NCBI GenBank assembly: GCA_029820915.1
Contig: JALGUI010000043.1
Coordinates: forward strand, 1 to 11,997
Reading direction: 5' to 3'
DNA from: Candidatus Zipacnadia bacterium
GTDB lineage: Bacteria; Armatimonadota; Zipacnadia; Zipacnadales; UBA5352
DNA: 11,997 nt
The notes under the pieces were generated by a model. That model ran no database searches. It saw only the letters and a list, made by a program, of their open reading frames with translations, and was not told the DNA's origin. The translations under genes were made by a program, and so were the position numbers. Numbering within the stretch: the first letter of the stretch is position 1; every line of letters begins with the position of its first letter. Positions 6,667 to 11,997 of the stretch are shown here, in pieces.

Positions 6667-7746
6667 ATGACCGACCGCGAGCGCGTGATGCGCACCTTCC
6701 AGCGCCGGCCCATCGACCGCGTCTGCTGGCAGCCCCGGCTCGAGCACTGGCACAACTACCGCCACAAGTTGGGCACGCTGCCCGACCGCTACCTGGACGC
6801 CGACCTGTTCGACGTCTACGATGATCTGGGCTGCTCGGTGCGCTATGCGGGGCGGCCGCTGGTCTTCGAGTACGAGGAGTGCTCACTGCGCACCGAGGGC
6901 GACGAATCAGGCCGGGTGACCCACTACGACACCCCCATCGGCACGCTGACGGAGGTCTTGCGCTACGGGGAGCACGGCACCTCGGCCCACCGCAGCAAGT
7001 TCCCGGTCGAGACGCTGGACGACATCGAGGTAATGGAGTACTTCCTGGCCGACGAGCGCGTGCGCTTCGACCACGAGCAGTTCCGGGCCATCGAACAGCG
7101 CCTTGGCGACCGGGGCGTGTGTCAGTTCTACTTCCCGCGCTCGCCGCTGATGCGACTGATCATCAACCTGGTGGGCTTCGAGCGCACCATCTTCCTGCTG
7201 CACGACCATCCGGAGCGCGCCGAGCGCTTCATGCGGCACATAGAGCACTGCGACGACCAGCTTTTCGAGGTGCTGTGCGCGAGCCCGACCCGGATCCTCA
7301 ACTTCGGCGACAACATCGACGCGTGGCTGACGCCGCCGCCACTGTTCGAGCGCCACCTCATGCCTGTCTACGAGCGGCGGTGCGAGCAGCTTCACGCGGC
7401 GGGCAAGTTCACGCACATCCACATGGACGGGGCACTGAGGGACCTGCTGCCCTTCCTGTCGAGGCTCCCCCACCACGGGATCGAGGCGCCAACGCCCCTG
7501 CCGCAGGGCGACGTGACGCTCGAGGAGCTTCGCGATGCCTTTGGCGACAAGATCATGCTCGACGGCATCACATGTGTCCACTTCCTGCCCCAGTTCACGG
7601 AGACCGAGCTCGTGGAGTTCACGGTGCGCCTCCTCGATCTCTTCGCCCCCAACGTCATCCTCGGCATCTCGGACGAGATCTCGCCCCCCGGCGATATCGA
7701 GCGCGTGCGCCTGGTCTCCGAGGTCGTGGCCGACTACCGCCTGTAG
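6667..7746 (+). CDS. uroporphyrinogen decarboxylase (URO-D) superfamily protein, not HemE
   Basis: A 359-residue protein of the URO-D/methylcobalamin methyltransferase superfamily. It opens with MTDRERVMRTFQRRPIDRV, the common N-terminal helix, followed by PIGTLTEVLRYGEHG. It then has HIHMDGALRDLLPFL (from about residue 250), GIEAPTPLPQGDVTLEELRD, a GDKIMLDGI strand and GISDEISPPGDIERVRLV near the end, which fits a complete TIM-barrel. The N-terminal arginine-rich substrate loop of true uroporphyrinogen decarboxylase is missing. The HXC zinc motif of MtaA/MtbA-type methyltransferases is replaced by HIHMDG. It is therefore one of the many unassigned members often found beside sugar-dehydrogenase genes. 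GGAGG five bases before the ATG supports the start. Function is unknown. Confidence 0.85.
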   Translation: MTDRERVMRTFQRRPIDRVCWQPRLEHWHNYRHKLGTLPDRYLDADLFDVYDDLGCSVRYAGRPLVFEYEECSLRTEGDESGRVTHYDTPIGTLTEVLRYGEHGTSAHRSKFPVETLDDIEVMEYFLADERVRFDHEQFRAIEQRLGDRGVCQFYFPRSPLMRLIINLVGFERTIFLLHDHPERAERFMRHIEHCDDQLFEVLCASPTRILNFGDNIDAWLTPPPLFERHLMPVYERRCEQLHAAGKFTHIHMDGALRDLLPFLSRLPHHGIEAPTPLPQGDVTLEELRDAFGDKIMLDGITCVHFLPQFTETELVEFTVRLLDLFAPNVILGISDEISPPGDIERVRLVSEVVADYRL

Positions 7747-7750
7747 TAGA

Positions 7751-7758
7751 TCGCCCGG
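7751..7758. repeat. left 8-bp direct repeat TCGCCCGG, putative target-site duplication
   Basis: TCGCCCGG here is repeated in the same orientation at 8073-8080, directly abutting both ends of the inverted-repeat element between them. It lies four bases after the URO-D-like stop codon. The next base (C) is also shared, so a 9-bp duplication is possible. Confidence 0.5.
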
Positions 7759-7759
7759 C

Positions 7760-7883
7760 GGTGTGACTCGATCGAGTAGGTAGGTTGGCAGCGCCGGCTC
7801 CAACGGCTTCCTCCCCCGTCCCGAGCTACGCTCGGTCCACCCCCTCCCTGGCCCCGCCCAAGGGCGGGACAAGCGGGAGGGGG
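7760..7883 (-). repeat. structured repeat, arm A
   Basis: Read on the minus strand from 7883, outer arms CCCCCTCCC/GGGAGGGGG (7875-7883 with 7840-7848) enclose CCCGCCC-TT-GGGCGGG (7853-7868). Next comes a hairpin CCGAGC-GTA-GCTCGG (7821-7835), then a G-run ending GGGGGAGG. A third hairpin, GTTGGAGC paired with GCTCCAAC with one bulged base, occupies 7784-7804. The arm ends with CCTACCT, 11 bases and TCACACC. All stems are perfect except that bulge. The 11-base spacer and its flank include a 12-bp palindrome, ACTCGATCGAGT (7766-7777). Confidence 0.7.
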
Positions 7884-7940
7884 CTTGCGGAAGGGTGCGG
7901 CAGCCGGGAATGTGATCGCAAGGCGCTGCGGTAACATCGG

Positions 7941-8070
7941 CCCCCTCTCCTGCCTGAGACCGCTTGCGGTCTCCAAGGAGAGGGGGAGGAGGCTGCGCAG
8001 CAGCCGGAGGGGGTGAGGAGGTCGTTGGCCGTCCCCGACCGTCGGCCTACCTGCTGAGATTGGTCACACC
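7941..8070 (+). repeat. structured repeat, arm B
   Basis: Read on the plus strand, outer arms CCCCCTCTCCT/AGGAGAGGGGG (7941-7951 with 7976-7986) enclose GAGACCGC-TT-GCGGTCTC (7956-7973). Next comes a hairpin GGCTGC-GCA-GCAGCC (7991-8005), then GGAGGGGGTGAGG. A third stem, GGCCG/CGGCC, spans 8027-8047, followed by CCTACCT, 11 bases and TCACACC. The order and loop sizes match arm A, but the stem sequences differ. Arm A and arm B point away from each other, with 57 bp between them that hold a CTTGCG/CGCAAG inverted repeat (7884-7889 with 7917-7922). Confidence 0.7.
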
Positions 8071-8072
8071 CG

Positions 8073-8080
8073 TCGCCCGG
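8073..8080. repeat. right 8-bp direct repeat TCGCCCGG, putative target-site duplication
   Basis: A direct copy of 7751-7758, starting immediately after the right terminal repeat TCACACCCG. The following C extends the identity to nine bases. Confidence 0.5.
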
Positions 8081-8109
8081 CCGGAACCTTCCCTCCCGAA
8101 TGCGCTTTG

Positions 8110-8118
8110 TGCTATAAT
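8110..8118 (+). promoter_or_regulatory. extended -10 promoter for ftsK
   Basis: TGC-TATAAT gives a perfect -10 hexamer (8113-8118) preceded by the extended-10 TG (8110-8111). The position for a -35 box holds only a weak TTCCCT-like stretch, which is common for extended -10 promoters. Initiation near 8125 would give a leader of about 95 nt before the GTG at 8220. Confidence 0.6.
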
Positions 8119-8131
8119 CTTGAGCCACAGG

Positions 8132-8173
8132 GCTTCGGGCACGCTCCACGGCATGGCACACGCCATCCGAAGC
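8132..8173 (+). other. stem-loop in the ftsK leader
   Basis: GCTTCGG (8132-8138) pairs perfectly with CCGAAGC (8167-8173). Immediately inside, ATGGC (8153-8157) pairs with GCCAT (8162-8166) across an ACAC loop. The 3' side is one continuous 12-base strand, while the 5' side carries a 14-base bulge (8139-8152). It falls at the very start of the predicted transcript, 46 bases before the start codon. No known riboswitch is recognised. Confidence 0.45.
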
Positions 8174-8219
8174 ATCGTCACAGCAACAGACGCAGAACCA
8201 GTGATCGGAGGTAGGCCCT

Positions 8220-10607
8220 GTGCCCCGACACGCGCGGGACGACACGCAGAAGCTCAGGCGCGAGGTCGCCGCGATCGCCCTGATCACGGCGGCTGCGCTC
8301 AGCTTCGCCAGCCTGGTCTACAGCATCCAGGGCGGCCCGTCGCAGGGCGGCGGCTACCTGCCCGCCATCATCGCCGACGCACTCAACCTGTCCTTCGGCG
8401 TCGGTGCGTATGCGGTGCCCCTCGTGCTGCTCGTAGTTGGCGTGCTCTTCGCGCTTGAGCGCCCGCACGCCGCCTCTCCCAGAGCTCTGGCGGGCGCGGG
8501 ATTGCTGTTCCTCGTCATCCTCACCGCGGTCTCGATGCAGGTGCCCGCGCAGGAGCGCTTCGTCCCGGAGTGGGTCGCCGTCAACGGCGGCTACGTCGGG
8601 GCCACCCTCGCCTGGGCCTCGCTGGGCGTGCTCGGCGTGGTCGGCTCCTGGATCGTGCTCACGGGCATCTCCATCATCGGGCTGGTGATGCTGACGCACA
8701 CCTCCGTCAAGCGGATTCTGCAGGGAAGCGGGCGGCTGGTGCAGAGCGCGTTTGCAACAACGTACGACGTCTTCGCCGACACCGTGGACGAGGTGACCAG
8801 GGCCGTCCGGCGGGGAAGGCGGCGCCCGCGAAGTCGATCTCGTCGCAATGAGCCTCCGGCACGTCCCGATCGCGGTCCGGTCGTCGAACTCGACCTCGAA
8901 GGCGACGAGGTGTCCGAGGACACGCCGTCCGCGGACAGTACTGCACCGAGCCCCGCCGAGGCGCGGCGGCGCGGCACTCGGCCCCCCGAAGCAGCGGACG
9001 CCCAGGCACCTTTGCTTGGCGATGATGACCTTTACGCGCCCCCCCAACCGTCCATCCTCAGCGACCTCGACGACGAGGACCCCGGCGAAGAGGCGCGCGA
9101 AGAGGCCACCGAGAACATCATCAAGCTTGAGGACACCCTCGAGAGCTTCGGTGTTGAGGCGAAGGTCGTCGCCTACGAGCAGGGGCCGGTGATAACCCGC
9201 TACGAGGTGGAGCCCGCTCCCGGCATCCGCGTGGGCAAGATCGTCAGCCTCTCCGACGACCTGGCGATGGCCCTCGCGGCGGTGGACGTGCGGGTGGAGG
9301 CGCCGATCCCGGGCAAGTCGGCGGTGGGCATCGAGGTGCCGAACGAGCACCGTGCTGTCGTGAGCCTGAAGAGGCTGGTTACCGAGCCCGAGTTCCAGGA
9401 TCACCCATCGCCACTCGCCGTGCCCCTGGGGCGGGACATCGCCGGGCACGGAATCGTCGCCGATCTCTCGCACATGCCCCACCTGCTCGTCGCGGGGGCC
9501 ACCAACTCGGGCAAGAGCGTCTGCCTGCACGGGATCATCTGCTCAATCCTGATGCGCGCACGACCGGATCAGGTCAAGTTCATCCTGATCGATCCCAAGC
9601 GGGTGGAGTTGCGGCTGTATGAGGGCATGCCGCACCTGATGTCGCCGGTGGTGTACAGCCCGAAGGAAGCGGCCGACGCCCTGCGCAAGATCATCCGCGA
9701 GATGGACAAGCGGTACGACCAGTTCGCCCTCAAGGGCGTTGTGAACATCGACGAATACAACGAGCTGGCCGCCCGGCCGAAGGAGCACAGTGACCAGGAG
9801 TTCGCTCCCGTCCCGCACGTCGTTATCGTCATCGATGAACTCGCGGACCTGATGATGCAGTCCCGGGCCGAGTTCGAGTACTCGATCTGTCGCCTGGCAC
9901 AGCTCGCCCGGGCCACGGGAATCCACCTCGTGATCGCCACGCAGCGCCCGTCGGTGAACGTCATCACGGGTACGATCAAGGCGAACATACCCTCGCGGAT
10001 CGCGCTGGCGGTGACCTCACAGCACGATTCGCGCACTATCCTCGATGGGCAGGGCGCCGAGCACCTGATCGGGCGAGGCGACATGCTCTACTCGCCCATC
10101 GACGCGAACCAGCCCAGACGCCTGCAGGGCGCCTTCATCCCGCGATCGGACCTGCAGCGGCTGGTTGACTACCTATGCTCGCAGGGCGAGCCCGAGTTCG
10201 AGATCATCCCGCAACTCCCGGACGACGAGGACGACTTCGCCGCCGAGATCGAGGTCAGCGACAAGCTCTATGCGGCCGCCGTTGAGCACGTGATGGGCGA
10301 GGAGGAAGCGTCGGTCTCGGGCCTGCAGCGCCGCTTTAAGATCGGCTACGCCCGGGCGGGCCGGCTGATCGACGCCATGGAGCAGCGCGGCGTGGTCGGC
10401 CCGCACGAGGGCCCCAAGCCCCGCCACGTGCTGCTCAACCCGGCGGCGATGGACGACCACCTGGCCGGCATCCTGGGAGGCCCCCCTGAGCCGCGGGAGC
10501 CGGGGTCGGCTGAGGATGAGTACGAGGAGCCCCACTCCGTCGGCGACCCGCCGTCCGACGACGATGCCGTGGTCGAGGAGAGCGAGCCGGCCGCTGAGAG
10601 CGCCTGA
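8220..10607 (+). CDS. ftsK: FtsK/SpoIIIE-family DNA translocase
   Basis: A 795-residue membrane-anchored ATPase that pumps chromosomal DNA through the division septum and helps resolve chromosome dimers. The N-terminal membrane domain has about four or five hydrophobic segments (around 16-36, 59-79, 90-108 and 124-158). A linker (about 160-310) starts with an arginine-rich patch and becomes acidic. The motor has Walker A GATNSGKS (426-433), Walker B VVIVIDE ending at D539-E540, then ATQRPSVNVITGTIKANIPS. A winged-helix gamma domain that reads oriented DNA motifs spans about 678-740 (SVSGLQRRFKIGYARAGRLI). The GTG start has GGAGGT (8207-8212) seven bases upstream. Unusually, about 43 strongly acidic residues follow the gamma domain. 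It leads a plus-strand run with the methyltransferase and rimO. Confidence 0.97.
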   Translation: MPRHARDDTQKLRREVAAIALITAAALSFASLVYSIQGGPSQGGGYLPAIIADALNLSFGVGAYAVPLVLLVVGVLFALERPHAASPRALAGAGLLFLVILTAVSMQVPAQERFVPEWVAVNGGYVGATLAWASLGVLGVVGSWIVLTGISIIGLVMLTHTSVKRILQGSGRLVQSAFATTYDVFADTVDEVTRAVRRGRRRPRSRSRRNEPPARPDRGPVVELDLEGDEVSEDTPSADSTAPSPAEARRRGTRPPEAADAQAPLLGDDDLYAPPQPSILSDLDDEDPGEEAREEATENIIKLEDTLESFGVEAKVVAYEQGPVITRYEVEPAPGIRVGKIVSLSDDLAMALAAVDVRVEAPIPGKSAVGIEVPNEHRAVVSLKRLVTEPEFQDHPSPLAVPLGRDIAGHGIVADLSHMPHLLVAGATNSGKSVCLHGIICSILMRARPDQVKFILIDPKRVELRLYEGMPHLMSPVVYSPKEAADALRKIIREMDKRYDQFALKGVVNIDEYNELAARPKEHSDQEFAPVPHVVIVIDELADLMMQSRAEFEYSICRLAQLARATGIHLVIATQRPSVNVITGTIKANIPSRIALAVTSQHDSRTILDGQGAEHLIGRGDMLYSPIDANQPRRLQGAFIPRSDLQRLVDYLCSQGEPEFEIIPQLPDDEDDFAAEIEVSDKLYAAAVEHVMGEEEASVSGLQRRFKIGYARAGRLIDAMEQRGVVGPHEGPKPRHVLLNPAAMDDHLAGILGGPPEPREPGSAEDEYEEPHSVGDPPSDDDAVVEESEPAAESA

Positions 10608-10657
10608 GATGCGCCGAGGCAGGACTCAGGCGGTGATGCGTCGAACTCTGACTCTCC

Positions 10658-11599
10658 ATGGACAGAGACCATCTCCGACTTGACCTCGACATGGACGATG
10701 CCGAGAAGGCCCGGCGCAAGCCGGTCCATCGTCGCAACACGCTCAATGACCTGACCGGGACCGAGTGGATCAAGGCCACGAAGTCGTGGCTGATCTGCGA
10801 CTCGAAGCGCTACCGCCGCAACCGCGATACCGAGCTGCACCCGGCGCGATACCCGGAGGAGCTGGTGGCGGAGTTCCTGCGGTTCTTCACCAAGCGCGGC
10901 GGATGGGTGCTCGATCCGTTCTGCGGCAGCGGCGCCACGCTGGTGGCCGCGCTGGAGGAGGGGCGGAACGGGATTGGCGTCGAGATCAGTGCACGTTACG
11001 CCACGATGGCGCAAGAGCGCCTGGATGGCCTGGCGGACGGCTTCGAAGGGCACGCAGAGGTGCTCCGCGCCGATGCGCGTGGCCTCGCCGACGCAGAGAC
11101 CTGGGCGGGCGTCAACGACGTGCCGCGGGGCGACGACGGGCTGCCGGAGTTCGACTTCATGATGACCTCGCCGCCCTACTGGAACATGCTGCGCAAGAGC
11201 CGCGGCGGGGTGCACTCCACGCACAAGCGACGCGCCCAACAGGGCCTGGACACCGACTATGGAGAAGAGAGCGGGAATCTGGGCCTCATCAGCGACTACG
11301 ACGAGTTCATCGAGGCCCTCGGCGAGGTATTCGACGGCTGTGCGAGGCTGTTGCGGCCGGGCAAGTACCTGGTCATCGTCGCTCAGAACGTGCGCGTGCC
11401 GGACGGCTTCGTCCGCCCGCTCGCGTGGGACCTTGCCCGGCGCGTCAGTCATACGCTGAGCTTCCAGGGCGAGCGCATCTGGTGCCAGAACAGCAAGCGG
11501 CTCGGCATCTGGGGCTACCCGACCACCTTCGTGCCCAACTACCACCATCATTACTGCCTGATCTTCCGCGCGAGCCGCTCCGGGGCCGCGACCGCATGA
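10658..11599 (+). CDS. site-specific DNA methyltransferase (N4-cytosine/N6-adenine type)
   Basis: A 313-residue SAM-dependent methyltransferase of the N6/N4 DNA methylase group, which adds a methyl group to an exocyclic amine of cytosine or adenine. Motif I, the SAM-binding VLDPFCGSGATL, is at 84-95 and is preceded by HPARYPEELVAEFLRFF. The catalytic motif IV is TSPPYW at 170-175; TSPPY is more often seen in N4-cytosine enzymes. Motif I comes before motif IV, which is not the order usual for beta-class enzymes with this catalytic motif. The region between 176 and 210 (basic, KSRGGVHSTHKRRAQQ) may contact the target. No restriction endonuclease gene is adjacent, so it looks like a solitary enzyme. 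The ATG has no clear Shine-Dalgarno and an in-frame TGA lies just upstream. An RNA substrate cannot be excluded. Confidence 0.87.
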   Translation: MDRDHLRLDLDMDDAEKARRKPVHRRNTLNDLTGTEWIKATKSWLICDSKRYRRNRDTELHPARYPEELVAEFLRFFTKRGGWVLDPFCGSGATLVAALEEGRNGIGVEISARYATMAQERLDGLADGFEGHAEVLRADARGLADAETWAGVNDVPRGDDGLPEFDFMMTSPPYWNMLRKSRGGVHSTHKRRAQQGLDTDYGEESGNLGLISDYDEFIEALGEVFDGCARLLRPGKYLVIVAQNVRVPDGFVRPLAWDLARRVSHTLSFQGERIWCQNSKRLGIWGYPTTFVPNYHHHYCLIFRASRSGAATA

Positions 11600-11997
11600 G
11601 CCATACCGTTGCGCTGGTGTCGCTGGGCTGCCCGAAGAACCTCGTGGACTCCGAGGTGATGCTGGGCCTGCTCGAGCAGGCCGGCTACGAGATCATCGAC
11701 CACGTCGAGGGCGCCGACGCCGTGATAGTCAATACCTGTGCCTTCATCGAGCCCGCGGTCGAGGAGGCCGTCGAGGCCCTGCTCGACCTGTCGGACCTGA
11801 AGTCCGGCGGAACTCGATGCCTCATATGCGCCGGGTGCCTGACCTCGCGCTACGGCGCGGAGCTCGCCGCTGAGCTGCCTGAGGTGGACGCGTTTGTCGG
11901 GCCGGGGTCGATCGGGGCGATCGTTGACGTGGTGGAGCGCTGCCTGTCCGGCGAGAGGCCGATCGAGGCCGCGCCACCGCCGTGGCTGTACACCGCC
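11596..11997 (+). CDS. rimO: ribosomal protein S12 methylthiotransferase RimO, N-terminal part
   Basis: The first 134 codons of a radical-SAM methylthiotransferase that modifies an aspartate of ribosomal protein S12. The MTTase N-terminal (UPF0004) domain is clear: VALVSLGCPKNLVDSEVMLG opens it, followed by ADAVIVNTCAFIEPAVEEAV and then CAGCLTSRYGAELAAELPEVDAFVGPGS. The three cysteines that hold the auxiliary iron-sulfur cluster are C12, C48 and C81. LGCPKN with NTCAFIE favours RimO over the tRNA enzyme MiaB. The radical-SAM CXXXCXXC motif lies beyond the right edge. The ATG overlaps the methyltransferase stop as ATGA, so translation is probably coupled. Confidence 0.95.
   Translation, partial: MSHTVALVSLGCPKNLVDSEVMLGLLEQAGYEIIDHVEGADAVIVNTCAFIEPAVEEAVEALLDLSDLKSGGTRCLICAGCLTSRYGAELAAELPEVDAFVGPGSIGAIVDVVERCLSGERPIEAAPPPWLYTA

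Larger units (their letters stand above)
7759..8072. mobile_element. MITE-like non-autonomous element with structured arms
   Basis: This 314-bp noncoding segment begins CGGTGTGA and ends TCACACCCG, an inverted repeat differing by one G. At each end the terminal box is followed inward, after exactly 11 bases, by AGGTAGG (7778-7784; complement CCTACCT at 8046-8052). Inside lie two arms in opposite orientation (7760-7883 and 7941-8070), each with nested palindromes. Perfect 8-bp direct repeats TCGCCCGG abut both ends, as expected for a target-site duplication. There is no transposase or other convincing gene inside, so if mobile it would depend on an enzyme supplied elsewhere. An alternative is two separate REP-like repeats that happen to face each other. 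I do not recognise a named family. Confidence 0.5.

Noticed and set aside
4980..6824. A 614-codon plus-strand open frame spanning the FUN14 and oxidoreductase genes
   Set aside because: It overlaps a clear FUN14 gene in another frame and is antisense to a clear Gfo/Idh/MocA gene; its translation is arginine/alanine-rich without motifs.
6907..7872. A 321-codon minus-strand open frame opposite the URO-D-like gene
   Set aside because: It is the complementary frame of a well-supported gene with a good Shine-Dalgarno, and its own start would lie inside repeat arm A.
7810..8018. The repeated GC hairpins as a CRISPR array or as rho-independent terminators
   Set aside because: There are only two diverged units, in opposite orientation, with no regular spacers, and the stems are not followed by T-runs.
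8209..8217. AGGTAGGCC near the ftsK start, matching the complement of the arm B box
   Set aside because: It is explained by the ftsK Shine-Dalgarno GGAGGT, and no GGTGTGA box lies at the 11-base distance, so I treat the match as chance.
8178..9530. A 450-codon minus-strand open frame opposite ftsK
   Set aside because: FtsK is unmistakable on the plus strand; the antisense translation has no domain features.
10346..11551. A 401-codon minus-strand open frame opposite the methyltransferase
   Set aside because: It is antisense to clear methyltransferase motifs and crosses the ftsK end; it is a GC-driven shadow.

Overview
The window is GC-rich, densely coded bacterial DNA that uses several GTG starts. 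It carries twelve supportable genes; two are cut by the window edges. DUF4838 carbohydrate-type enzymes, Gfo/Idh/MocA dehydrogenases, URO-D-like proteins, DegT aminotransferases and a FUN14 protein are familiar together in uncultured Armatimonadota- and Planctomycetota-like genomes. No rRNA or other phylogenetic marker is present, so that placement is tentative.

Left part (1-4955, minus strand): six tightly packed genes read leftward as one apparent operon. In order they are a GGDEF diguanylate cyclase-like protein, a DUF4258 protein, a YgiT-type zinc-finger protein, a single-domain response regulator, a secreted DUF4838 protein, and a DegT/DnrJ/EryC1 aminotransferase that runs off the left edge. 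The first two junctions overlap and the rest are gaps of 38-57 bp. The aminotransferase appears frameshifted near its N-terminus.

Middle (4949-7746): a small FUN14 membrane protein has a good promoter whose -35 box overlaps the start codon of the divergent GGDEF gene. It converges, across a strong hairpin, with a Gfo/Idh/MocA oxidoreductase. A 229-bp spacer rich in GC hairpins separates that oxidoreductase from a divergent URO-D-superfamily gene.

Spacer 7747-8219: between the URO-D-like gene and ftsK lies what looks like a short non-autonomous mobile element of about 314 bp (7759-8072). It has imperfect terminal inverted repeats and exactly flanking 8-bp direct repeats (TCGCCCGG). Its two inward-facing arms keep the same three-hairpin architecture although their stem sequences differ. 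This is the most novel structure in the window. Just to its right are an extended -10 promoter and a structured leader for ftsK.

Right part (8220-11997, plus strand): ftsK (DNA translocase), an unassigned DNA methyltransferase, and the first 134 codons of rimO (ribosomal protein S12 methylthiotransferase). The last two overlap by ATGA, so this looks like a housekeeping operon with a DNA methyltransferase set inside it.
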